Assembly (NCBI GenBank): GCA_937951975.1
Contig: CALGAJ010000300.1
Location: 1-13,768 of the forward strand
Origin: an uncultured Desulfotignum sp.
GTDB taxonomy: Bacteria; Desulfobacterota; Desulfobacteria; Desulfobacterales; Desulfobacteraceae
Direction of reading: 5' to 3'
Length of the DNA: 13,768 nucleotides
In this document: one piece after another, positions 1 through 7,333 of the stretch
Layout of the letters: every line of letters starts with the position of its first letter
How positions within the stretch are numbered: position 1 is the first letter of the stretch
Translations under genes and position numbers: made by a program
Notes under the pieces: model-generated
Told to the model about the DNA's origin: nothing
What the model saw: the letters and a program-made list of their open reading frames with translations, nothing else
Database searches by the model: none

Positions 1-332
1 AGGAAAGCGGGTATGAAGAAGGCCCGGGCAACTACGGCGGCAATGTGCTGCTGCGGCATGACAGCCCGGAATTTGACACGTTTTACAGCCTGTACGGGCA
101 CCTGAACAAAGAAAAGCTGCCCGCCCCCGGGGACCGGTTTGCCCCAGGAGACGTGTTTGCATTCATCGGTGATTTTCACGAAAATGGCAACTGGTTCTTT
201 CACACCCATCTGCAGGTCATCACACAGAAAGGCTATGACACCGGCTGGGTGTCCAAAGGGTATTGCTCAAAACAGGATCTGGCGATCATGGACAGCATCT
301 GCCCGTCGCCTTTGTCCCTTTTTCGAATTTAA
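1..332 (+). CDS. M23/LytM-fold peptidase domain protein, C-terminal part (5' end outside window)
   Basis: The frame is open from base 3 to the stop at 330-332, so the gene enters from the left and only its last ~109 residues are visible. YGHL (about bases 96-107) and the HTHLQ segment (HTH at 201-209) fit the end of an M23 peptidase domain, where the second histidine pair (HxH) binds zinc. The HxxxD zinc motif would lie upstream and cannot be checked. The segment GDFHENGNW before HTH and the ending CPSPLSLF resemble the M23-like domain found alone or fused to class-III aminotransferases, so the full protein could be either. The fold call is good; peptidase activity, substrate and location are unknown. 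The next gene is convergent, with a terminator between. Confidence 0.75.
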   Translation, partial: ESGYEEGPGNYGGNVLLRHDSPEFDTFYSLYGHLNKEKLPAPGDRFAPGDVFAFIGDFHENGNWFFHTHLQVITQKGYDTGWVSKGYCSKQDLAIMDSICPSPLSLFRI

Positions 333-353
333 CTGACAATTTTACGGCAAAAG

Positions 354-408
354 CTCCCGGCGGAAATCAGGTCCAGACGGCATCTGAATCCGACCGGGGG
401 TTTTTTTT
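354..408 (+). terminator. Rho-independent terminator of the M23-domain gene
   Basis: CTCCCGG (354-360) plus CGG pairs with CCG-A-CCGGGGG (390-400), with one G-T pair and a bulged A. An inner TCAG/CTGA pairing closes part of the loop. Eight T follow at 401-408. It lies 22 bases after the stop at 332 and reads in the plus direction. The long loop makes it less than classical, but the stem, U-tract and position agree. Confidence 0.65.
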
Positions 409-433
409 GTGCGTGTCACCGGCTCTTCGGCCT

Positions 434-799
434 TCAGGCAAAAATATTGTCCGGTTTGTAGGGATGGGTCCCTTCAATAACCTCGACACCGGCCTTGGCT
501 TTTATTTTTTTGATGATCACCTCTTTGTGGGGGCAGTGATCCGTGATGCATGGGCCGATATGAATTTTGGTGACCTTTTCTCCCATGGGCGCATTCCACA
601 GGTTCACCTGGGCCAGGCGCGTGACAATGGTCGCCCCCGGGCAGTCCCCGCAGTTCAGCAGCCCCGTGATTTCGGCATCCGTGCCTTTGTACACACCGAA
701 CTTCCCGTCTTTTCTGTTGAACCCCACCAGGCATCTGCTGCACCCGATGCACACATCATCCATGGCTTTTTTACACCCGACGATCAGTATTTTTTCCAT
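434..799 (-). CDS. CGGC-domain cysteine-rich protein (putative metal binding)
   Basis: A 121-residue protein with eight cysteines: C9, C17, C20 and C23 (CIGCSRC), C50 and C53 (NCGDCPG), C84 and C89 (GPCITDHC). This layout and the ending HPYKPDNIFA match the CGGC-domain family (PF08821) of anaerobes, in which the conserved cysteines are thought to bind metal or an Fe-S centre. Here the signature is CGDC, as in several family members. No signal peptide or membrane segment is seen, so it is probably cytoplasmic. The start is supported by AAAGGA about 7 bases upstream of the ATG. It appears monocistronic or preceded by one doubtful ORF. Family confident; role unknown. Confidence 0.88.
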   Translation of the reverse strand: MEKILIVGCKKAMDDVCIGCSRCLVGFNRKDGKFGVYKGTDAEITGLLNCGDCPGATIVTRLAQVNLWNAPMGEKVTKIHIGPCITDHCPHKEVIIKKIKAKAGVEVIEGTHPYKPDNIFA

Positions 800-832
800 G
801 CGCGTTCCTTTCTTGCATTCCGTTTCTTCACT

Positions 833-1048
833 TCATCGTGAAACAACCATGATGGCTGCCGGCATGATGTTTTCATGGCTTTCCACGGCTGAAATGCAAA
901 CCATATGCCAGGTTGGCTTGAAACCAAAAATATCTTTGATATATCCATCATTGCAACCAGTTAAAGACAAATCAACTGAAAGGATTGCTTTATTTGCAGG
1001 GTCCTGGATTGCAGAAATGCGACCTGCAGTGGCAGATCTTCGATTCAT
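833..1048 (-). CDS. Doubtful small hypothetical protein or gene remnant
   Basis: A 71-codon frame from the ATG at 1048 (a TTG at 1072 would give 79 codons) ends 33 bases before the CGGC-domain gene on the same strand. I do not recognise it. Residues such as LSLTGCNDGYIKDIFGF and ESHENIMP look protein-like and not low-complexity, but the DNA is more AT-rich than the neighbouring genes. No ribosome binding site precedes either start, and a stop (TGA) lies shortly upstream in frame. It may be a real short gene, the tail of a decayed gene, or chance. It is listed because it fills most of the 418-base gap between two confident genes. Confidence 0.25.
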   Translation of the reverse strand: MNRRSATAGRISAIQDPANKAILSVDLSLTGCNDGYIKDIFGFKPTWHMVCISAVESHENIMPAAIMVVSR

Positions 1049-1095
1049 CGGATTTGTCTGGAGGCTCCACAAAAAAGGGCAAATTCAAAAGACTC

Positions 1096-1122
1096 TTGAT
1101 TTAAAAGGGAATTCCTTATAAA
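1096..1122 (+). promoter_or_regulatory. Weak candidate promoter of the hybrid kinase gene
   Basis: TTGATT (1096-1101) and TATAAA (1117-1122) are separated by 15 bases, shorter than the usual 17. The 1073-1217 region is AT-rich and also holds CATGA-aaa-TCATG and an AAAAGAG (1123-1129)/CTCTTTT (1181-1187) pairing, so the leader may fold. Nothing here resembles a known riboswitch. Low confidence. Confidence 0.25.
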
Positions 1123-1217
1123 AAAAGAGTGTCATGAAAATCATGTGCGCTTAATATAAATTCATTTTCAGGAAAGGCCCCTCTTTTGGTACTTGAAAGA
1201 TCCAAAGGATTTCACTG

Positions 1218-4097
1218 ATGAACAGTTCGGTTTTCATGGGGCTTATAAACAACGCGGCCCTTCTGCTCACCCTGGGTCTTTTGTATGACTTTCTGGGACA
1301 TCTGCCCCGGAAATCGCCGCCAGCCCTCCAGAAGACAGGCACCGGTATTTTACTGGGCCTCATCGGTACTGCCATCATGATGACCCCATTGCCGTTCGGC
1401 AACGGGGTCGTATTTGACACCCGATCCGTTCTGCTGTGTATCTCCGGATTCTTTTTCGGGGCAATCCCGACATTGATCGCTGTTTTGATGACCGCAGCGG
1501 TCCGGCTTTACAACGGAGGCACCGGGGCCTGGACCGGTGTGGCGGTCATTGTCACATCCGGATTCATCGGCATCGTCTGGCGGCGGTTGCGCTCCCGCAT
1601 ACCGCATATGAGCACCCATCCCGGCATCAAAGAGCTGTATCTGCTCGGAGTGGCGGTGCATGTAACCATGCTGGCATGGATGCTGACCCTTCCCTGGAAT
1701 ATCGCCGCCACTGTTTTATCCGGCATCAGCCTGCCGGTGATGGTGATTTATCCATTTGCCACGGCGATTCTGGGCCAGATGATGGTCCATATTGAAGAAC
1801 GGGAAACTCAAGCCCGGGCACTCAAGGAAAGTGAAGAAAAGTTCAGGAACATATTCCAGCACCATTCCGCCATAAAACTGCTGATCGACCCTGAAACGGG
1901 CGACATTGTAGAGGCCAATACCGCAGCTGAAAAATTTTACGGATGGTCCGTTAAAGAACTCAAGCAAAAACAAATCCAGGATATCAACACCCTGCCTCCG
2001 GATCAAATCCAGGCGGAAATGAAAAAAGCCCGATCTCTTGAACGCACCCATTTTGAATTCAGTCACCGGCTTGCCGACGGCTCAACCAGATATGTGGAAG
2101 TGTACAGCAGCCAGGTTCAAATTGATGGAAAAATTTTCCTGCATTCCATCATCCATGATATCACTGATCGGAAAACAGCGGAAAAAGCCCTTCAGGCAAG
2201 CGAATCCAGATACCGGACCACACTGGATTCCATTGGCGATGCCGTCATTTCAACGGATATTGATGGAAAAATCGTTCACATGAACCCGGTGGCGGAGACA
2301 TTGACGGGCTGGCCCGTATCAGATGCCATAAATATGCCTTTGAAACAGATCTTTCACATTATCAACGAAAAGACCCGGCACGAGGTTCAAAGCCCGGTGG
2401 AGCTGGTCCTTGAAAAAGGCGGTGTGGTGGGTCTGGCCAATCATACCCTGCTGGTTGCCAGAAACGGCAAAGAAATCCCCATTGCAGACAGCGGTGCGCC
2501 CATAAAGAACTCCAAAGGACAGATTAACGGGGTCGTTCTGGTTTTCCGGGATCAGACCCGGGAACGGGAGCTTCAGGAGAGGTTTCGTACCATCGTGGAA
2601 AACGCGCCGGACCCGATTTTCATTCAAACCGATATGCGCTTTACCTATGTCAATCCTAAAGCCGTGGCGCTTTTCGGGGCGGATTCTTTGGAACAACTGA
2701 TCGGGAAGCCGGTTATTGACCGGTTTCATCCTGATTTTCATGAAACAATCAAAAAACGGATTCACCGGTTGAATGCGGATCGGAAACCGGTTGAAGAACC
2801 ATTTGAACAACCTTTTCTGCGAATGGACGGCTCCCCGGTATGGGTGGAGACCACAGGACAGCCCATTGTCCACGGTGGAAAGCCCGGCGCCCTGGTTTTT
2901 GTCAGAGACATCACCCTGCGCAAACAGGCGGAAAAAGACAGGGAACAGCTTCAGACCCAGCTCATTCAGGCCCAGAAAATGGAATCTGTCGGGCGCCTGG
3001 CCGGCGGCGTGGCCCATGATTTCAACAACATGCTCAATGTCATCATTGGAAACGTGGAACTGGCCATGGACAAAGTGAGCCCGGAAGGCCCGATTCAAGA
3101 AGAGCTCAAACAGATACAAGAGGCTGCGGACCGTTCCGTGGACATTACCCGGCAGCTGCTGGCCTTTGCCAGAAGGCAGACCATTTCACCCCAGGCCCTG
3201 GATCTCAACGAAGCGATTGAAAACATGCTGAAAATGCTCCAGCGCCTGATCGGTGAAAACATCCATCTGGCCTGGCACCCTTCCAAAGATGTTCGGCCCG
3301 TCTGGATGGATCCCTCCCAGGTGGATCAGATTCTGGCCAACCTGTGCATCAATGCCAGAGATGCCATTGCCGATGTGGGGAAAATAACCATTGAAACCGA
3401 TACCCGGATATTTGATGAGGCCTATTGTGCACAAAATGCCGGATTCATCCCCGGGCGGTTTTCCATGCTGGCCGTCAGCGATAATGGCTGCGGCATGGAC
3501 AAGAACATTCTGTCTCATCTTTTTGAACCGTTTTTCACCACCAAGCGTCCGGGACAGGGAACCGGTCTGGGGCTGGCAACGGTTTACGGAATTGTCAAAC
3601 AAAACAACGGGTTCATCAAAGTGTACAGTGAGCCGGGGTCCGGCACCACTTTCAGAATTTATCTGTCTGCGCACAGCCAAGCGGCTGAACCGGTCGCCTT
3701 GAAAAACACGGTTCATACGCCTGTGGGAAAAGGCGAAACCGTATTGGTGGTTGAAGATGAAAAAGCGATTTCAAATTTGATCGCAAAAATTCTGGAACAA
3801 TTGGGATACTGTGCTCTGGAAGCCGGCACACCCGCCCGGGCCATGGAACTGGCAGACACCAACCCCGATGCTGTTCATCTGCTCATCACCGATGTGGTGA
3901 TGCCGGAAATGAACGGCCGGGACCTGGCGGATCATCTGAAAGCCCGTCATCCCGGAATTAAAGTGTTGTTCATGTCCGGATACACAGCCAACGTGATTGT
4001 TCACCACGGTGTGCTGGAAAAAGGCATTTATTTTATTCAGAAACCGTTTTCCAGGCAGGAGCTGGCCGTCAAAGTCCGGGAAGTGCTGGAGTCATAA
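1218..4097 (+). CDS. Hybrid histidine kinase: LytS-type 5TM sensor, three PAS, kinase core, receiver
   Basis: A 959-residue inner-membrane sensor kinase. Residues 1-190 form five or six hydrophobic helices with the FDTRSVL...FFFGAIPTLIA...GGTGAW pattern of the 5TMR_LYT receptor domain. Three PAS domains follow at about 205-325, 328-450 and 455-575. The dimerisation domain has the phospho-acceptor H600 in GGVAHDFNN. The ATPase domain shows N712 (N box), D755 in DNGCGMD, FEPFFTTK, and G781 in GTGLGLA. The C-terminal receiver has E846/D847, phospho-acceptor D892 (LLITDVVMPEMNG), S920 and K942, so both phosphotransfer sites are intact. AAAGGA lies about 8 bases before the ATG. No response regulator or output gene is adjacent, so signal and target are unknown; classical LytS proteins have a different kinase core and no receiver. 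Confidence 0.93.
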   Translation: MNSSVFMGLINNAALLLTLGLLYDFLGHLPRKSPPALQKTGTGILLGLIGTAIMMTPLPFGNGVVFDTRSVLLCISGFFFGAIPTLIAVLMTAAVRLYNGGTGAWTGVAVIVTSGFIGIVWRRLRSRIPHMSTHPGIKELYLLGVAVHVTMLAWMLTLPWNIAATVLSGISLPVMVIYPFATAILGQMMVHIEERETQARALKESEEKFRNIFQHHSAIKLLIDPETGDIVEANTAAEKFYGWSVKELKQKQIQDINTLPPDQIQAEMKKARSLERTHFEFSHRLADGSTRYVEVYSSQVQIDGKIFLHSIIHDITDRKTAEKALQASESRYRTTLDSIGDAVISTDIDGKIVHMNPVAETLTGWPVSDAINMPLKQIFHIINEKTRHEVQSPVELVLEKGGVVGLANHTLLVARNGKEIPIADSGAPIKNSKGQINGVVLVFRDQTRERELQERFRTIVENAPDPIFIQTDMRFTYVNPKAVALFGADSLEQLIGKPVIDRFHPDFHETIKKRIHRLNADRKPVEEPFEQPFLRMDGSPVWVETTGQPIVHGGKPGALVFVRDITLRKQAEKDREQLQTQLIQAQKMESVGRLAGGVAHDFNNMLNVIIGNVELAMDKVSPEGPIQEELKQIQEAADRSVDITRQLLAFARRQTISPQALDLNEAIENMLKMLQRLIGENIHLAWHPSKDVRPVWMDPSQVDQILANLCINARDAIADVGKITIETDTRIFDEAYCAQNAGFIPGRFSMLAVSDNGCGMDKNILSHLFEPFFTTKRPGQGTGLGLATVYGIVKQNNGFIKVYSEPGSGTTFRIYLSAHSQAAEPVALKNTVHTPVGKGETVLVVEDEKAISNLIAKILEQLGYCALEAGTPARAMELADTNPDAVHLLITDVVMPEMNGRDLADHLKARHPGIKVLFMSGYTANVIVHHGVLEKGIYFIQKPFSRQELAVKVREVLES

Positions 4098-4104
4098 CCA
4101 ATAC

Positions 4105-4122
4105 AAAAACGTCCAACGGACG
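4105..4122 (-). terminator. Short terminator-like hairpin after the aconitase-type operon
   Basis: Read on the minus strand, CGTCC-GTT-GGACG (4122-4110) is followed by TTTTTG. The stem has only five pairs, extended by A-T pairs beyond one mismatch. It lies in the 44-base gap between the convergent kinase gene and the small-subunit gene, where a terminator is expected. On the plus strand no good T-run follows it. Confidence 0.4.
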
Positions 4123-4141
4123 ATTTCCAGACCGATGGGTA

Positions 4142-4666
4142 TCAATAGTTCTGGTCGGCGTATCCCACCCACCCGCCGGCCCGGACCAGGGCTTTTTCAA
4201 ATCCGGTGAGATCAAAAGGAATGGACCAGGTATCCAGACCGGCGGTGACAGTGATCGTTTCCATATCCACATCTGCAGATATATGCAAAGGGTTTTTGGC
4301 AGCGGCCTTGAACAGACGGTCGATCTGTTTTTTGTCCAGGGTGATGGCCAGCATGCCGCAGTTGAACATGTTCTGGTGAAAAATTCGGGCAAAGCTTTCG
4401 GCAATGACCACACGGATGCCGTTGGCCTCCAGGGCCCAGGGGGCATGTTCCCGGGAGGAGCCGCATCCGAAATTTTTTCGTGTTACCACCACCCCGATGC
4501 CGGCCAGGTCGGTTTTCGGGTCAAATCCCGCCAGGTCCAGGTCCTCCATGAGGTGGGGACCCAGCACGGTTTTGTCGATTTCCGTGAGATATCTTGCCGG
4601 GATGATCTCGTCCGTATTGATGTCTGCCCGGTCCAGGCACAGGGCGGTTCCGCTGAATCTTGTCAT
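4142..4666 (-). CDS. Aconitase-superfamily hydro-lyase, small (swivel) subunit, LeuD-like
   Basis: A 174-residue swivel domain of a two-subunit hydratase of the 3-isopropylmalate dehydratase/homoaconitase type. NTDEIIPARYL (17-27) and FGCGSSREHAP (66-76) are the family signatures; the second supplies the active-site serine and arginine. A longer start at 4696 overlaps the large-subunit stop as ATGA but has no ribosome binding site. The ATG at 4666 has AGGAG 6 bases upstream and gives the usual family N-terminus, so I chose it (26-base gap to the large subunit). The substrate-loop positions after ARYL begin TE (YLTE, 26-29), matching neither the YLRT described for archaeal homoaconitase nor the YLVY/YLVM described for isopropylmalate isomerase. 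Family firm, substrate open. Confidence 0.9.
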   Translation of the reverse strand: MTRFSGTALCLDRADINTDEIIPARYLTEIDKTVLGPHLMEDLDLAGFDPKTDLAGIGVVVTRKNFGCGSSREHAPWALEANGIRVVIAESFARIFHQNMFNCGMLAITLDKKQIDRLFKAAAKNPLHISADVDMETITVTAGLDTWSIPFDLTGFEKALVRAGGWVGYADQNY

Positions 4667-4692
4667 GACAGGCTCCTGAAGGTTTGGCCGGA

Positions 4693-5994
4693 TCATTTTG
4701 TCTGAGCCGGACCGGTAAAAAGAGACGCGTTGGTGATGGTGCCGGCCAGGGCCGTGGCCGCGGCCGTTGCCGGGCTCATGAGGTGCACCATGCCGCCCTT
4801 GCCCATCCGTCCGTTGAAATTACGGTTGGTGGTGGCGGCCGCCACCTCACCGGATGCCAGGACCCCGTTGCTCATGCCCAGACAGGCCCCGCAGGTGGGG
4901 TTGGTGACACAGAACCCCGCATCCATGAACTCCTGAATCAGCCCTTCTTCCAGGGCCTGGGAAAACACCTTGGGGGTGGCCGGGGACACTATGGCCCGGA
5001 CCGAATCGGCGATCCGGCCGCCCCTCACCACTTTTGCCGCCACCCGCAGGTCTTCGATCCTTCCGTTGGTGCAGGATCCGATATACACCTGGTCCACCCG
5101 GGTGCCGGCCATGTCGGACACCGGCCGGACGTTGTCCGGCTTGTATCCGAACGTGGCCAACGGCACCAGGTCCGTGACATCGATGACGGTGTGGCCGGCA
5201 TATACGGCATCCTCATCCGGCAGAAACCGGGAGAAATCCGCCAGGGCCGCTTCCCGGTCCGGGTACTCCTCTTTGATAAACGGCCACAGATAGTCTACGG
5301 TCACGGCATCGGGCCGGCAGATACCACAGGTGGCACCCGCCTCCACCGCCATGTTGGACAGGGTCATGCGGGATTCCATGGACATGGCATCCACCACCGG
5401 ACCGCAGAATTCGATCACCTGGTTGGTGGCGCCGTTCACGGTGATCCGCCGGATCACCTCCAGGATCACATCCTTGGCAAACACGCCGGGCGGCAGTGTT
5501 CCCGTGATCTCGATTTTCAGAGTGTCGGGCTGTTTAAAGGCGCACACCCCTTTTAAGATACCCACTTCCAGGTCCGTGGTGCCCACACCGGCGGCAAACG
5601 CACCGAACGCCCCGTGGGTGCAGGTATGGGAATCCCCCATGATGATCACGAACCCGGGCCGCACAAACCCTTTTTCCGGAAACAAAGCGTGGCAGACCCC
5701 GTTGCGGCCGATGTCAAAGAAATCGATGATGCCGTGCCGCCGTGCCCAGTCCCGAAGGACTTTTCCCTGCATGGCGGTTTTGGCGTCCTTGGCCGGGGTG
5801 ACGTGATCGATGACCGCCTTGATCCTGTCCGGGTCGAACACCCGGTCCTTGCCCCTCGCCTTCAGGTCCTGGATGGCGGTGGGGGTGGTGATTTCATGGC
5901 AGAACACCCGGTCCAGGCGAAGCACGTTCACCGAATTGAAGGGCCGGTCCACCAGATGATCGTCAAAAATTTTTTCCGCAATGGTCTTTCCCAT
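4693..5994 (-). CDS. Aconitase-superfamily hydro-lyase, large [4Fe-4S] subunit, LeuC-like
   Basis: A 433-residue catalytic subunit expected to carry a [4Fe-4S] cluster and move a hydroxyl group by dehydration and rehydration of a 2- or 3-hydroxy-dicarboxylate or -tricarboxylate. The three cluster cysteines are present: C308 (YIGSCTNGR), C368 and C371 (NPTCGACLG). GDSHTCTHGAFG and GVGTTDLEVG are also typical. The length matches the short HacA/LeuC2-type subunits, not the ~466-residue enterobacterial LeuC. AGGAG lies 7 bases before the ATG. It follows the regulator gene by 14 bases and precedes the small subunit, so the three are probably co-transcribed. Without leuA or leuB nearby, leucine synthesis is not supported by context; homoaconitase, citramalate/isopropylmalate isomerase or a dimethylmalate-type dehydratase remain possible. 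Confidence 0.93.
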   Translation of the reverse strand: MGKTIAEKIFDDHLVDRPFNSVNVLRLDRVFCHEITTPTAIQDLKARGKDRVFDPDRIKAVIDHVTPAKDAKTAMQGKVLRDWARRHGIIDFFDIGRNGVCHALFPEKGFVRPGFVIIMGDSHTCTHGAFGAFAAGVGTTDLEVGILKGVCAFKQPDTLKIEITGTLPPGVFAKDVILEVIRRITVNGATNQVIEFCGPVVDAMSMESRMTLSNMAVEAGATCGICRPDAVTVDYLWPFIKEEYPDREAALADFSRFLPDEDAVYAGHTVIDVTDLVPLATFGYKPDNVRPVSDMAGTRVDQVYIGSCTNGRIEDLRVAAKVVRGGRIADSVRAIVSPATPKVFSQALEEGLIQEFMDAGFCVTNPTCGACLGMSNGVLASGEVAAATTNRNFNGRMGKGGMVHLMSPATAAATALAGTITNASLFTGPAQTK

Positions 5995-6008
5995 GGCAAT
6001 CTCCTGAA

Positions 6009-6593
6009 TCAGGCGGTTTTTTCGCCAAAATAATCTTCCCCGTCCGCCGGGGTCACCACCCAGTAGGCCTGGAACAGGGTATCGGACGTGTTCCGGATCA
6101 AATGGGGAATCTGGGAGAAAAACGATACCGAATCTCCGGCATCGATCTGATGGTGTTCATCCCCGTAGATCAGCTGGGCTGTGCCCGCCACCACGATCCC
6201 CAGTTCCCGGCCCAGGTGGCCGTCCTCGGCATCCCCCCGCTCCTGGCCCGGGGCCAGTTCCAGAAAAAACGCGTTGAATGAATGGTTGCCCCGGGTCTGG
6301 CTTTCCCCGCACAGCTTCTCATAGGAAAATCCCTTGCGCTTGTATATTTTGCGCTGGTCTTTCCGGATGATCTCCACCTGGGACTGGGTTTCATAATCCT
6401 TGAAGAATTTGTCCGGAGATACGCCGTACACCTCCAGCAGCTGGAGTAGCGTGTCCAGGGAGGGGGAGATCCGGTTCCGTTCGATCTGGGACAGCAGGCT
6501 GGAACTGATGCCGGCCTTGGCCGCCACATCCTTGATGGTGAAATTCCGGGTGTTTCGGATGGCGCGCAGCAGCGCACCCAGTTTTGTTTTCAT
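6009..6593 (-). CDS. XRE-family regulator with C-terminal cupin domain
   Basis: A 194-residue cytoplasmic transcription factor. Residues ~6-60 form an XRE helix-turn-helix (TIKDVAAKAGISSSLLSQIE, then RISPSLDTLLQLLEVYGV). Residues ~105-180 form a cupin with GHLGRELGIVVAGTAQLIYG and a DAGDSVSFFSQIPHLIRN turn, which probably senses a small molecule, as in PuuR-type regulators. It is the first gene of the aconitase-type operon, 14 bases before the large subunit, so it probably reports the substrate or product of that enzyme. A promoter and inverted repeat lie just upstream, consistent with autoregulation. No clear Shine-Dalgarno precedes the ATG (GGTATACAAGATT). Effector unknown. Confidence 0.92.
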   Translation of the reverse strand: MKTKLGALLRAIRNTRNFTIKDVAAKAGISSSLLSQIERNRISPSLDTLLQLLEVYGVSPDKFFKDYETQSQVEIIRKDQRKIYKRKGFSYEKLCGESQTRGNHSFNAFFLELAPGQERGDAEDGHLGRELGIVVAGTAQLIYGDEHHQIDAGDSVSFFSQIPHLIRNTSDTLFQAYWVVTPADGEDYFGEKTA

Positions 6594-6619
6594 AATCTTG
6601 TATACCAGATAAATAGTTC

Positions 6620-6648
6620 AGTATAATTAAGATTAATTAAATTATACT
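6620..6648. promoter_or_regulatory. Inverted-repeat operator candidate for the XRE-cupin regulator
   Basis: AGTATAATT (6620-6628) and AATTATACT (6640-6648) are a perfect 9-bp inverted repeat with an 11-bp spacer. The right arm contains the -10 box of the operon promoter, so a bound dimer would block transcription. The left arm is just downstream of the expected start point. The arms are AT-rich, so a partly chance origin cannot be excluded, but size, symmetry and place fit an autoregulatory operator. Confidence 0.55.
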
Positions 6649-6667
6649 AAAGTCTATCCGCTGTCAA
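6641..6667 (-). promoter_or_regulatory. Promoter of the XRE-cupin/hydro-lyase operon
   Basis: On the minus strand TTGACA (6667-6662) and TATAAT (6646-6641) both match the sigma-70 consensus exactly, but the spacer is 15 bases, short of the optimal 17. Such spacing can make a promoter weak or dependent on a regulator. The -35 overlaps the stop codon of the upstream YigZ-family gene. The predicted leader to the ATG at 6593 is about 40 bases. Confidence 0.6.
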
Positions 6668-7296
6668 TCAGATTTTAACCGGATTTTCAGCCCCTGGGGT
6701 TCGAACTGAGACAGCAGTTGAACAAAGGCACGGGCCCGGCTTTTTTCCACCAGAATCTCATGAACGATCCATTCCCGGTATTCGGTGTTCGCAATGGCGG
6801 CGTTGAACTGATGGGCATGGTGCAGCACCTGATCATTGCATTCATAGGGCACCTGTACTTTTAAGGATTCCGCCTGGATCAGCCGGACTTTTTTGGCCGT
6901 GGAAAGTGCTGCTTCCACGGCTTCGGAATACGCCTCGATCAACCCCCGGACCCCCAGCTTCACCCCGCCGTAATGCCGGGTCACCACGGCCGTCACCCGG
7001 GTCATCTGATGGGAGGTCAGTACATTGAGCATGGGTTTGCCGGCCGTGCCGGACGGCTCTCCGGCATCGGAGCTGTGGCAGATCCGGCCGGCATCCCCCA
7101 CCACATAAGCCCAGCAGTTGTGGGTGGCGGTTTTGTTCTCCCTGCTGATTTTTGTGATAAACGCCTTGGCCGCATCAATGGTGTCGGTCCTTGCCAGGCG
7201 GCAGATGAACTCGGACCGCCGGATTTTGAGGCGGGCCGTGACCGGGCAGTCCCCGGAAGCGCCTGCAATGGAAAAAAACGGTTTTTCATCGGTCAT
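6664..7296 (-). CDS. yigZ: YigZ/IMPACT-family protein
   Basis: A 210-residue protein of the YigZ/IMPACT family (UPF0029-type N-terminal domain). DAGEPSGTAGKP (77-88) and VVTRHYGGVKLGVRGL are the hallmark motifs. The family usually reads DDGEPSGTAGKP; here the second aspartate is alanine (A78). The C-terminal ~75 residues correspond to the small ferredoxin-like domain found in bacterial members. Eukaryotic IMPACT controls GCN2; the bacterial biochemical role is not settled. Length is typical (about 205). The ATG at 7296 has only a distant AAGG, so initiation signals are weak. The stop overlaps the -35 box of the downstream operon, which suggests separate transcription from it. Confidence 0.9.
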   Translation of the reverse strand: MTDEKPFFSIAGASGDCPVTARLKIRRSEFICRLARTDTIDAAKAFITKISRENKTATHNCWAYVVGDAGRICHSSDAGEPSGTAGKPMLNVLTSHQMTRVTAVVTRHYGGVKLGVRGLIEAYSEAVEAALSTAKKVRLIQAESLKVQVPYECNDQVLHHAHQFNAAIANTEYREWIVHEILVEKSRARAFVQLLSQFEPQGLKIRLKSD

Positions 7297-7333
7297 GTGT
7301 GTATCTGCCTTGAAAATACTGTTGGTTTGATCT

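Noticed and set aside
263..841. A 192-codon plus-strand open frame across the M23 stop, terminator and CGGC gene
   Set aside because: It crosses a terminator and runs antisense to the CGGC-domain gene; translation is not family-like.
1123..1187. A riboswitch or attenuator before the hybrid kinase
   Set aside because: The AAAAGAG/CTCTTTT pairing is weak and distant, and no known riboswitch core was seen.
2319..3119. A 266-codon minus-strand open frame inside the hybrid kinase
   Set aside because: It lies fully antisense to PAS and kinase domains whose motifs are intact; no start signals and no recognisable domain.
4684..5556. A 290-codon plus-strand open frame over the large hydro-lyase subunit
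   Set aside because: It is the antisense shadow of a GC-rich gene with firm family motifs; its translation is rich in H, G, R and P and resembles no family.
4142..5994. Naming the pair leuC and leuD
   Set aside because: The fold is right, but leuA/leuB are absent, the regulator is of an inducible type and the substrate loop differs, so a leucine role is not supported.
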